Shown here: piece after piece, positions 36,772 through 44,896 of the stretch | How the letters are laid out: the number at the start of each line of letters is the position of its first letter | Numbering within the stretch: the first letter of the stretch is position 1 | Assembly: GCA_030740765.1 (NCBI GenBank) | Contig: JASLWR010000002.1 | Location: 1 to 64,000, forward strand | From: Thermoplasmatota archaeon | GTDB lineage: Archaea > Thermoplasmatota > Penumbrarchaeia > JASLWR01 | Length of the DNA: 64,000 bases | Direction of reading: 5' to 3' | Program-made: the position numbers and the translations under genes | The notes under the pieces: generated by a model | Databases searched by the model: none | The model's input: the letters and a program-made list of their open reading frames with translations, nothing else | What the model was told of the DNA's origin: nothing

Positions 36772-39700
36772 ATGCCAAATAAAGCGTTTAAAAACAAGGC
36801 TGGGCCGTTTTTTACAACCCTTGCAATCATTATTCTTTTATTTGCTCAAGCGACAATTTTTATTGGTCCGGCCTCTCGGCTCGACGGAAGCGCCACAGGT
36901 GAGTCCTTCGCCCGTCGATCCCATGATTCTGCGGAAACCAGAAATACGCCTCTCGTGGATATCAACGATTCAAACGTGGAATACGCAATACTCGCACCCC
37001 AAACTTTCACCGCGGACCTTGGCCGACTGGCCCTTTGGCACAGCAAGTTGGGTATACGGACCAAGGTGTACTCTCTGATCCCGATTCAGGTTTTCCCCGG
37101 CAGGGATTTCGCTGAACAGATACGCAATTTTCTCATAGACCTGAACGATACCAGCTCGTCACTTAAGTACGTCCTTCTCGTAGGCGACCACGAATTGATC
37201 CCTGGGAGATACATGTATGCCGGTGCGCACACGTGGGACCTGGATTATTCCTACATATCCGATCACTACTATTCCGCCCTGGGAGGAACCTGGGATTCTA
37301 ACGGTAACGGCACATACGGTGAATGGGGGGAAGAGGACTGGACCTCTGATGTTTTCGTCGGACGTATCCCTATAGACAACAGCGGAGAGGTGGCCGGTAT
37401 GGTTGATAAAATAATCGATTACCGTGAATCACCCCCCCATGGTGACTGGATCGAGCGCTTGTTGGTATGGACCTCGGTGATGGTACCTCCCAATGGTGAT
37501 ACTTATGATTCGTACAAGGACAATGCATTCGAGATCCACAAGTATCTGGACTACCGGCTGCCTCCGAGAATCGACAGGGTCTATCTGGCCGACTATACTG
37601 AAGTGGAAGGGGGCAATTATCAATATTCCAATGATAATTTTACCAGGCCCAATGCAAAACAGCAGTTCGATGCCGGTGCCGCCATCATGACCTTTGGGGG
37701 TCAGGCCTTCTACGATGAGAGCGCACATCCGTGGGATAATGCCCTGGCCAGCTATAACGGGGTGGACGGTATCAGTAATACCTGGGCCATTGCCTACAAT
37801 TACGATGACGCCGACGCTGCGAACAATAACGGAAAAATGCCCTTCGTATTTTCGACTACCTGCGATACCCTGAATTTTTCCGAGACTGACGACACAAACC
37901 TCGAAAGATGGTCAACGAAATCCAACGGGGGCGTCATAGGCCAAATAGGCAATTCTGGCCGGTCCTGGCGGGGCGAGTTCCCCAACAATGTATCAAAGGG
38001 CAACTGGTGGATTACCGACAGGTTCTGGAATCACTTTTTCCAGATGGACGGGCGGGCGGCCGATGCTTTTTACAAGACGATGGACCAGTATGGAAGCGAG
38101 ATCATTCCAGGTCTTATGCACCCCGCACCCACTCCAACGGCTCACGGTGCAAAGTGCAACCTCTACGGTTACAATTTCCTTGGGGATCCGGCTCTTGACA
38201 TCTGGACCTCGTTTCCCAGAAACTTCAAGAACACTGGTATAACGCTATTCGAAGGCAACCGTTGGCTTAATATGACGGTGGAAGACACGAATTCAAACGC
38301 CGTGTCGGGGGCCAGGGTGACTATCGAGCTAAACGGCAAATACTCCTCGGCCACCTCCAACGACCAAGGGAGGGTTTCGGTTCCCTACCTGATGAACCTG
38401 GGCGACGTTCCCACCGTCACATTCCATGCAAACGGGCTAAAACCCCGGACCATTACTGCAAGTGTTACCACCAGTCCTGCAGATCTGTGGGTAGCGGGAA
38501 GCATAACTTTATCCGATCCCTCACCCGGTATCGGTACGGATGTTACCCTTACGGCAATGATTCACAATACTGGCGAAATTTCTGCAGATAACGTCAAGAT
38601 GGGGTTCTACGAGCTGTCTTTTGAAGCGGAGAACCTGATAGGAAGTCTCGTGAACGCCGGGACAATAGGAATCAGTAGCAGCAAAGAAGTGTCCACTATC
38701 TGGATGGCGAAGGAAGGGATTACCGGGATAGTTGCGGTGGTCGATCCCGAAAACAGCGTACCGGAGGCAGACGAGGAGAATAACATTGTCACGAAGCCCG
38801 TAACAGTGATCGCCGCCGACCTGTGGCTCGAGGCAATTACACTTGATTCCTCCCTTGGCCTCAACGTGTCCACAACGGCCAGTACCAAGATATCAATCTT
38901 CGCCCACAACGACGGCGCGCTTCGGGCGGACGATATAACTTTCAATGTGTACTGGGAATCGGTATTATCGGAAAACAAGGTGGGACTCGATTACGACGTG
39001 GGTTACATGGAACAGGGCGACGAGACGAATTTAAATATAATTATTACTCCAAAACCCGGATGGAGCCAGTATATTATCGCAGCCGACCCATACAATATCA
39101 TACCCGAGAGCAACGAAACGAATAATTACGTGTCCTTCGAGATGTTCGGCAACCAACCACCATCCATCCAGGTGGAGGATATTTCACTTGCGGCAACGGT
39201 CAAAGAACATTTGATCGACCTCGAGGACAATATCTCCGATCCGGATACCAAGAAAGACGAACTGACTGTTAAAGTGGTTCATGACGATGCGGACAGTGTA
39301 ACTGTGGATATGCTAGGCTCGTGGGAGATCGAACTCCAGTTCGAGGATGAGTTCGAGGGCGAGGTAAAACTCACAATAACGGTGGGCGACGGTCGCGGAG
39401 AAACAATAAAAAGGATGAACGTGACCAGACCTCGGGCCACTGAACCCCCCATAATGGCGCTCATACCAGCTCAGGTGGTTGAGATAGGGGAACAACTCGA
39501 CCTCATTATGACGTTGACCAACAACATCTCCGGAGTGACCTATTCGGATGATACGGACCTTTTCAATATCCACCGGACCGCCGGAACCATCGAATTCATA
39601 CCCATAGTATCCAATATAGGCACCCATAAGATCATCATCACAGCTACCGATCCCTGGGGCCAGAGCACAAACATTAGTTTTACGATAACGGTGCAAATGA

Positions 39701-40323
39701 AATATCTTCAGCCGCAGCTCACCGGCGAGACGAAGCATAGCGCAAAGGTGAACGAGGTTTACAGATTCACGGTTAGTTACGATATCGATCCAGTCTGGGC
39801 AGACGATCTGAACTTCTCGGTGAGCGAGAACTACGTTACAATAGATGATGATGGAAAGGTGACATTCAAGGTTTCGGAAGCTTTGATGGGAGGTACCGTT
39901 CGAAAAGACTTCAAATTCGAGGTGACCATAGATGACGGTAAGGATCGAGCTAGCCAGACATATACCGTCACTGTTGTGGATCCAAAGGACCCCGAAGAAG
40001 TGCCCGATGAGGAAAGCTCTACCTTTACATATATCCTATACGGCCTGGGTGGACTCATGGTCATAGGCCTCATAGTGGTGCTCGTGGTTGTGATGCTGGC
40101 CCGAAGTAAAAAGAAGAAAATGGAAGAAGCATTGGCAAAGGTATGGCAATCAAGGCAATTCTCCCAACAAAGGGAGAGGGACCCGGAAAAGAAGATAGGT
40201 GATCTGCCTGCCTTTGATAATGAGGAGGAGGTCTCGTTCATGGCTGATGAGGTGAGCGAAGGGGCTGAGGAGTACGGGGAGGAGGACTACTACGAGGATC
40301 AAGATAGGGAATGGGCGGAATAA
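36772..40323 (+). CDS. Gingipain-family (peptidase C25) surface protein with CARDB-like repeats and membrane anchor
   Basis: A protein of about 1183 residues. It has a signal segment (FFTTLAIIILLFAQATIF) and a C25 domain from about 60 to 480 (YVLLVGDHELIPGR, DVFVGRIPIDN, PFVFSTTCDTLNF, NFLGDPALDIW). Cys362 is at the expected nucleophile site. The position of the catalytic His, normally in a GHG motif, reads FGGQAF; the nearest His is about ten residues later. CARDB-like domains follow near 570-790, then cadherin/Ig-like domains. A helix near 1085-1110 and an acidic tail finish the chain. ATG 36772 has AAAGGTGGG upstream; a GTG at 36760 is less likely. Proteolysis of surface or extracellular protein is possible if the active site is intact. 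Confidence 0.8.
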   Translation: MPNKAFKNKAGPFFTTLAIIILLFAQATIFIGPASRLDGSATGESFARRSHDSAETRNTPLVDINDSNVEYAILAPQTFTADLGRLALWHSKLGIRTKVYSLIPIQVFPGRDFAEQIRNFLIDLNDTSSSLKYVLLVGDHELIPGRYMYAGAHTWDLDYSYISDHYYSALGGTWDSNGNGTYGEWGEEDWTSDVFVGRIPIDNSGEVAGMVDKIIDYRESPPHGDWIERLLVWTSVMVPPNGDTYDSYKDNAFEIHKYLDYRLPPRIDRVYLADYTEVEGGNYQYSNDNFTRPNAKQQFDAGAAIMTFGGQAFYDESAHPWDNALASYNGVDGISNTWAIAYNYDDADAANNNGKMPFVFSTTCDTLNFSETDDTNLERWSTKSNGGVIGQIGNSGRSWRGEFPNNVSKGNWWITDRFWNHFFQMDGRAADAFYKTMDQYGSEIIPGLMHPAPTPTAHGAKCNLYGYNFLGDPALDIWTSFPRNFKNTGITLFEGNRWLNMTVEDTNSNAVSGARVTIELNGKYSSATSNDQGRVSVPYLMNLGDVPTVTFHANGLKPRTITASVTTSPADLWVAGSITLSDPSPGIGTDVTLTAMIHNTGEISADNVKMGFYELSFEAENLIGSLVNAGTIGISSSKEVSTIWMAKEGITGIVAVVDPENSVPEADEENNIVTKPVTVIAADLWLEAITLDSSLGLNVSTTASTKISIFAHNDGALRADDITFNVYWESVLSENKVGLDYDVGYMEQGDETNLNIIITPKPGWSQYIIAADPYNIIPESNETNNYVSFEMFGNQPPSIQVEDISLAATVKEHLIDLEDNISDPDTKKDELTVKVVHDDADSVTVDMLGSWEIELQFEDEFEGEVKLTITVGDGRGETIKRMNVTRPRATEPPIMALIPAQVVEIGEQLDLIMTLTNNISGVTYSDDTDLFNIHRTAGTIEFIPIVSNIGTHKIIITATDPWGQSTNISFTITVQMKYLQPQLTGETKHSAKVNEVYRFTVSYDIDPVWADDLNFSVSENYVTIDDDGKVTFKVSEALMGGTVRKDFKFEVTIDDGKDRASQTYTVTVVDPKDPEEVPDEESSTFTYILYGLGGLMVIGLIVVLVVVMLARSKKKKMEEALAKVWQSRQFSQQRERDPEKKIGDLPAFDNEEEVSFMADEVSEGAEEYGEEDYYEDQDREWAE

Positions 40324-40325
40324 GG

Positions 40326-40336
40326 TTTTTTTATTA
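40326..40336 (+). terminator. T-tract behind the C25-family gene
   Basis: A run of seven T residues follows the stop codon within 10 bases, a usual archaeal termination signal. Confidence 0.35.
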
Positions 40337-40383
40337 CTTCTGGACAGAACAGGGAACCGGCACTATCTAATGTGTACCAAAGC

Positions 40384-40863
40384 TCAAAGGTACTTCTCCA
40401 TGTAGTTGCTCCAGTGCCGATAACCAAGTTTTTGATATAAAAAATTTGCAGGGGAGCCGACAACAACGTCGAAAAGTATCTTCGTGCAGCCGCAATTCCT
40501 TGCCATATCTTCGAAAAGTTCTATAAGAAATGATGCGATCCCCTGGCGCCGGTGATTTGGACGGACCAGTATCATACGAAGATGCGCCACCATGTGATTT
40601 GATGTATGATCACTGTGTTTCTCCCAAGCTAGATATCCAATGGGGTTTATCTTCTCCGGGTTGTGCATGATTTGCATGAAATATTGAGGATTATCTATGT
40701 TGTTCCGTAAGTTTTCCTCAACGCGGTCAAGGTCATATGCCCGGCCGGTCTCATTCCACAGAGGGACAATGGAGGTTTTGTAGAGTTCCATGACGTTTCC
40801 CACATCTTCAGCCTTTACTCTAGATAGCGTAAAACGGTCGGAAAAATTCTTTTGTGGTGTCAT
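40384..40863 (-). CDS. GNAT-family N-acetyltransferase
   Basis: A 159-residue protein with the GNAT fold: an N-terminal FTLSRVKAEDVGNVMELY, a central VAHLRMILVRPNHRRQGIASFLIE acetyl-CoA loop (the R/Q-x-x-G-x-G/A pattern is RRQGIA) and the C-terminal FLYQKLGYRHW. The substrate cannot be told from sequence. It is a single gene, convergent with the C25-family gene and divergent from the MarR operon. GGAG lies upstream of its ATG. Confidence 0.82.
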   Translation of the reverse strand: MTPQKNFSDRFTLSRVKAEDVGNVMELYKTSIVPLWNETGRAYDLDRVEENLRNNIDNPQYFMQIMHNPEKINPIGYLAWEKHSDHTSNHMVAHLRMILVRPNHRRQGIASFLIELFEDMARNCGCTKILFDVVVGSPANFLYQKLGYRHWSNYMEKYL

Positions 40864-41046
40864 GGTAATGCTCCGATGAACTTGGAATTTATTGTGTATT
40901 GAGCTTTTTTCTATTTATGGCTTGCAGTTAGTATTGTGTGATTTCATTCATGTGGGATGGTTGTTTGTGGCCCCAAAATGATAATGAAATTTATGATATT
41001 TTCAGTCAAATTCTTCATAATCCACGATAAATTATCAAACAAATTA

Positions 41047-41090
41047 GTTGCGTACGCAACCGTTATATATAATTGGTTGATTACGCAACC
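41047..41090 (+). promoter_or_regulatory. MarR operator pair flanking the TATA box
   Basis: A perfect 14-base palindrome GTTGCGTACGCAAC (41047-41060) and a near-palindrome GGTTGATTACGCAACC (41075-41090) share the half-site CGCAAC. They flank a TATA box TTATATATAAT (41063-41073). A repressor bound to both sites would block TBP. The gene downstream encodes a MarR regulator, so autoregulation of the exporter operon is the simplest reading. Confidence 0.75.
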
Positions 41091-41139
41091 TTCGCAAATT
41101 GGCTGACCTTGAATAGGTGCGCCAGGAAGTTGAAGCACT

Positions 41140-41610
41140 ATGGAAAATTACAAGTTCATCGGCAAATCGATGTCCATCATACATCGCCACAGCAGGGCGT
41201 TTGTTTCGAACAGGCTGAAAGAATACAATATCGGCTGCGGCCAGTTCCCCTATTTCCGCATGCTACTCCAGAGGAACGGCCAGAGCCAGGAGGAACTATC
41301 ACGGTACTTTCACGTGGACAAGGCTACTGTGGGTAGGGCCGTACGTAAATTAATGGAAGAGGGTTACGTGGAAAGAAGGAGGAATCCCAAGGATCGAAGA
41401 GCGTATCAGGTATTCCTCACCAAAAAGGGGGAGCATATGGGGATCGTTGTTATGAAAATACTTCAGGAATTGACCGAAGTACTTACCGCGGACTTCACTT
41501 CCGATGAATTTAAACTGTTTCTCGATCTTCTCGACAGAATGCACCGGAACATACTCGATTCGAAATATGCTATATTGGATGATGAGTCAGGGGGTTGTGT
41601 CCATGCATGA
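41140..41610 (+). CDS. MarR-family transcriptional regulator
   Basis: A 156-residue winged-helix regulator. The recognition-helix region SQEELSRYFHVDKATVGRAVRKL lies near residues 48-70, followed by the wing VERRRNPKDRRAYQVFLTKKG, which is the MarR DxRxxxxxLT signature in modified form. Helices for dimerisation flank it. It is the first gene of an operon with an ABC exporter, overlapping the ATPase start by eight bases, and it follows two palindromes around the TATA box. It most likely represses the operon and is relieved by an export substrate such as a phenolic or antimicrobial compound; the ligand is unknown. Confidence 0.9.
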   Translation: MENYKFIGKSMSIIHRHSRAFVSNRLKEYNIGCGQFPYFRMLLQRNGQSQEELSRYFHVDKATVGRAVRKLMEEGYVERRRNPKDRRAYQVFLTKKGEHMGIVVMKILQELTEVLTADFTSDEFKLFLDLLDRMHRNILDSKYAILDDESGGCVHA

Positions 41611-42619
41611 GATCGCCATTGAGACCATGGAGCTCACGAAGAGATTCGGGGAGCTTACTGCTGTGGATCACGTTTCGTTCAAGGTGCGGAAGGGGGAGGT
41701 ATTCGGTTTTCTTGGACCAAACGGAGCCGGCAAGACAACAACCATCAGGATGTTGTGCACGCTGAGCAGGCCAAGCGAGGGGTCTGCAACGGTGGGGGGC
41801 TTTGATATCAGAAAGGAGGATGGCAGGGTTCGGGAACACATTGGTCTAGTGTCGGAAAAGATGATAATGTACGATCGACTCACCGCCGCCGAGAACCTCA
41901 AGCTTTTCGGCAAGCTCTTCGACATACCAAAGGCAGCATTAACCGAAAAGATCAAAGAGGTGTTGAAACTCGTAAAGATGGAGAAATGGGCGAATTCGCA
42001 GATAGGAACTTTCTCCACTGGCATGAAACAGCGCATAAACGTGGTGCGTGCTCTCCTTAATCAACCGGAAATTTTGTTTCTGGACGAGCCGACGTTGGGT
42101 CTCGATCCACAGTCCACAAGCGAGATAAGGGAGTTCATACGGAAGATCAATAATGAGCAAAAAACCACCATAATACTCACCACTCACATGATGGTTGAGG
42201 CAGATCTACTATGCGACAGGATAGGTATTATAGATCGGGGAAAGATAGTAGCCATTGATACGCCAGAAAATCTGAAACGGCTCATATCCGGGGCAGACAC
42301 AACGGTGATGGAAATGAACATCCCCAATCTATCGAACAGGTTGATGGATGGTATACGATCGCTGGAATGCGTAAGCACGGCAAAGTTCAAGGATAACACA
42401 CATATCAAGATTCAGGCTCGTGGTGACGAGGCCTTCGACGAGATAATAGATATGGTTCGCAGGAACGAGGGAAAAATCGCTTTCATCAAGAATATCGAGC
42501 CGACGTTGGAGGATGTGTTCCTTCATTTAACTGGACACGAGGTACGGGATGAGACCAGCGACAAGGTCAAGGGTATTGGCCAGCATGGTCACTGGAGATC
42601 GAAAAAGAGGGTGAGATGA
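41603..42619 (+). CDS. ABC exporter ATP-binding protein (DrrA-like)
   Basis: A protein of about 338 residues with Walker A GPNGAGKTTT near 43, Q-loop region, signature FSTGMKQRINV near 136, Walker B ILFLDEPTLGLDP near 157 and the H-loop in LTTHMMVEA. The C-terminal domain (about residues 230-320) is typical of DrrA-type drug and lipid exporters. ATG 41603 overlaps the end of the MarR gene; the longer open frame to 41504 lies inside MarR. It works with the permease that overlaps its stop. Confidence 0.93.
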   Translation: MHEIAIETMELTKRFGELTAVDHVSFKVRKGEVFGFLGPNGAGKTTTIRMLCTLSRPSEGSATVGGFDIRKEDGRVREHIGLVSEKMIMYDRLTAAENLKLFGKLFDIPKAALTEKIKEVLKLVKMEKWANSQIGTFSTGMKQRINVVRALLNQPEILFLDEPTLGLDPQSTSEIREFIRKINNEQKTTIILTTHMMVEADLLCDRIGIIDRGKIVAIDTPENLKRLISGADTTVMEMNIPNLSNRLMDGIRSLECVSTAKFKDNTHIKIQARGDEAFDEIIDMVRRNEGKIAFIKNIEPTLEDVFLHLTGHEVRDETSDKVKGIGQHGHWRSKKRVR

Positions 42620-43809
42620 TGAAAATAGCAAAAATATTCCGACACAGTTTCTGGGTTTGCTGGAAGGACGTCCTGGAGATAGTCCGCAACAGGCTGGCTC
42701 TGGTGATGCTGGTGGTCATGCCCTTCTTCATGATGTTAATGGTGGGGTTCATTTTCCCAACCATGGATTCCATGAGCGATGTTCCGGTTGCAATCGCCAA
42801 CAGGGATGCAGGCGAGAACGGAACCATGCTCGCCGACCCTTTCCTTAGAAACTTTCATATGTTCAACAACCGTACAGAGATATTTGATATCACATCGGCC
42901 GGAGATATGGAAGAGTTAAAAAGCGATATTCGGAACGGAGAGATCAGCGGCGGGATACTGCTTTCAGAGGACTTCACCGCATCGCTACTTGCAGGCAGGA
43001 CTGCAAATATTACGATAATTACGGATCAATCCAACCCCCAGTTGTCCTTAATGGTGCAGTCTGCACTGAAGCTGACCATCGAGCAGATCGGAACCATGCG
43101 TGCCAAAGAAACCCTGAATGAGACCTATGGTGTGGATACCAACGATACGGGGGCATTGATAAAGCCCTATCACGTGACGGTAAAAGGCATAATACCGGGA
43201 GACCCGAATTATTTCCAGTTCGTTGCCCCGGGGATAATGGGCATGGTTGTGATGATGTCGCTTATGACCGGGCTTCCCCACGCTATATCGTACGAGAAGG
43301 ACATGGGTACTCTCGACGGGATGCTGGTGGCGCCCATAAACCGATCGTCCATAATCCTAGGTAAAGTGATGGCACAGACCATTCGCGGAATGCTGCAGGG
43401 AACCATTATTTTGGTTCTAGCCATGCTGGTCTTCGACGTGAAGATATACGGGAGCATATTACTGGTGTTCTTCCTCCTGATCCTGGGTGTATACGGTTTC
43501 GTGGGACTAGGTATTCTTATTACTTCTTTTGCCGATACGGAAGAGACCGCCTCCATGATAATGATGAGCCTTATGTTCCCCATGATGATCATGAGCGGCG
43601 TGTTCTTTCCCATGGAGCAGATGCCTTGGTTCATGCAGTACGTGTCTAAGGTCCTTCCACTGACCTATTCCACCACGGCCTTGAGAAAGGTTATCGTACT
43701 GGGCGGCGGCATATCGAATATAGCTTTCGAGGTGATATTCATGGCCGTCTTCGGTACGGTTATGCTGATAATTGCAGTCCCGGTGTTCAAGAGGGCTATG
43801 AACAAGTAG
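42616..43809 (+). CDS. ABC-2 type permease
   Basis: A 397-residue membrane protein. An N-terminal helix (LALVMLVVMPFFMMLMVGFIF) is followed by a large extracellular domain (residues 50-200) and five further helices, with the ABC-2 motif region MGTLDGMLVAPINRSSIILGK near 235 and a family-typical SGVFFPMEQMPWFMQYVSKVLPLTY near 332. Its start overlaps the ATPase stop, so the two are coupled. The substrate is not evident. Confidence 0.92.
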   Translation: MMKIAKIFRHSFWVCWKDVLEIVRNRLALVMLVVMPFFMMLMVGFIFPTMDSMSDVPVAIANRDAGENGTMLADPFLRNFHMFNNRTEIFDITSAGDMEELKSDIRNGEISGGILLSEDFTASLLAGRTANITIITDQSNPQLSLMVQSALKLTIEQIGTMRAKETLNETYGVDTNDTGALIKPYHVTVKGIIPGDPNYFQFVAPGIMGMVVMMSLMTGLPHAISYEKDMGTLDGMLVAPINRSSIILGKVMAQTIRGMLQGTIILVLAMLVFDVKIYGSILLVFFLLILGVYGFVGLGILITSFADTEETASMIMMSLMFPMMIMSGVFFPMEQMPWFMQYVSKVLPLTYSTTALRKVIVLGGGISNIAFEVIFMAVFGTVMLIIAVPVFKRAMNK

Positions 43810-43841
43810 ATCCGATAAAAGAATTTGACTGTTACTATAGA

Positions 43842-43933
43842 GGGCTTGCGAGCTTCAAGCAAACGCAAGCCCGAAACCAAAAAAATAATGATATTGAAGG
43901 AGGCTTTGCCTCCAGGGTTGTCAGATGACAACC
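43842..43933. repeat. Three consecutive perfect hairpins behind the ABC operon
   Basis: GGGCTTGCG...CGCAAGCCC (43842-43872, with a nested GCTT/AAGC), GGAGGC-TTT-GCCTCC (43899-43913) and GGTTGTCA-GA-TGACAACC (43916-43933) follow each other. Stems are exact, loops short, and sequences unrelated, as in the 13.7-14.0 kb array. They could act as a structured 3' end for the exporter transcript. Confidence 0.6.
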
Positions 43934-44527
43934 ATAGATTTTATTGAGAATTGAACTAGTATTCACATTATACTCTAGTTACAAGTAATTGCTAAATCGG
44001 CAGATGGATTGATGTTCCCCATAAAAGCATATTTTCTTTTTCATAGATGTAAATAGGAATGTAAAGAATATATACGAAGAAAAGAAATGCATTTCTTGCA
44101 CCTTTCAACGAGTTTCTGGGAGGTTTTTGGTTTGGTAGTCTGGGAATAGCATTGGCATTATTTACAATCGTGTTGAGTCTTTCCAAGGTAAATAAAAGGA
44201 AAAAAGAACCTGAACGAGAAGCGATTACTTACTTTTCTGTAGAACCTCTTATAGAAGAAGAAGATAATGAAGATGAATTTAATTATGCAGAAATAATCGC
44301 AGATTAACCAATATATGAGTTAAGCAGAATTTCGGAGGGGGAAAAAAACAGTACTGGAATCCACTAAAGACGAATTAAAATAAAAATTGTTTCCATCGGG
44401 TAAGACAAAAAAATTAATGCAAAATAATTTCCTCTTGGAGTTGCTTCATTAATATTTCAATAAGATACCTTAAATAGTTTTAATTATTTGCATTAATGCA
44501 ATCACAATTGAAGCTCCGAGTGTTAAG
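43934..44527. other. Spacer with surface-protein remnant and promoter for the Cache gene
   Basis: Apart from the remnant frame at 44065-44307 this spacer is AT-rich and shows no gene. The 3' end (44440-44525) has AT-rich promoter-like sequence ahead of the Cache-domain gene. Confidence 0.35.
44065..44307 (+). pseudogene. Remnant of a surface-protein C-terminus
   Basis: A coherent open frame of 80 codons without a start codon encodes a glycine-rich segment, a hydrophobic helix (FGSLGIALALFTIVLSLS), a basic KVNKRKK stop-transfer and an acidic tail ending EIIAD. This is the layout at the C-termini of the intact surface proteins in the window. An in-frame TAA at 44062 and no ribosome-binding site show that the 5' part is missing. 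Confidence 0.55.
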
Positions 44528-44824
44528 ATGAAAGCATCTCCAAAAAATAAGAAATTCATCTCCGATATCAACATAGTTCTATGCATCATAAGTCTAATTA
44601 TCCTATTCGTTCTTTGTCTAGTTTATGCCATAAGCCCATCTCAATTATTGGAGGAACAAAAAGAGAAAACCACCGATAACGTCAAGGAAGCCGCAACCAG
44701 TATCGAGAATTGGCTTAAAAACCCCGTGACCATCTCGACCTCGATTGCATCCGACATCAATGCCGGAGGCACTATCAAAAAATCCAGTGATGAATATGCA
44801 CTCACCATCGACAAGGAGATTTGA
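44528..44824 (+). CDS. Cache-domain sensor, N-terminal fragment
   Basis: A 98-residue fragment: a membrane helix near residues 15-35 (INIVLCIISLIILFVLCLV) and the start of an extracellular double-Cache domain (LLEEQKEKTTDNVKEAATSIENWL). The frame ends at a TGA. If one T is removed near 44821 the sequence reads on as EIENSQITGKFVSAMPE, and if one base is added near 44871 it returns to the original phase at LKYDDIKDRLNR, which leads into the next entry. The two entries are therefore one interrupted gene. Confidence 0.7.
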   Translation: MKASPKNKKFISDINIVLCIISLIILFVLCLVYAISPSQLLEEQKEKTTDNVKEAATSIENWLKNPVTISTSIASDINAGGTIKKSSDEYALTIDKEI

Positions 44825-44896
44825 AAACAGCCAAATCACTGGGAAATTTGTTAGTGCCATGCCGGAGACCTGAAATATGACGATATAAAAGACCGA

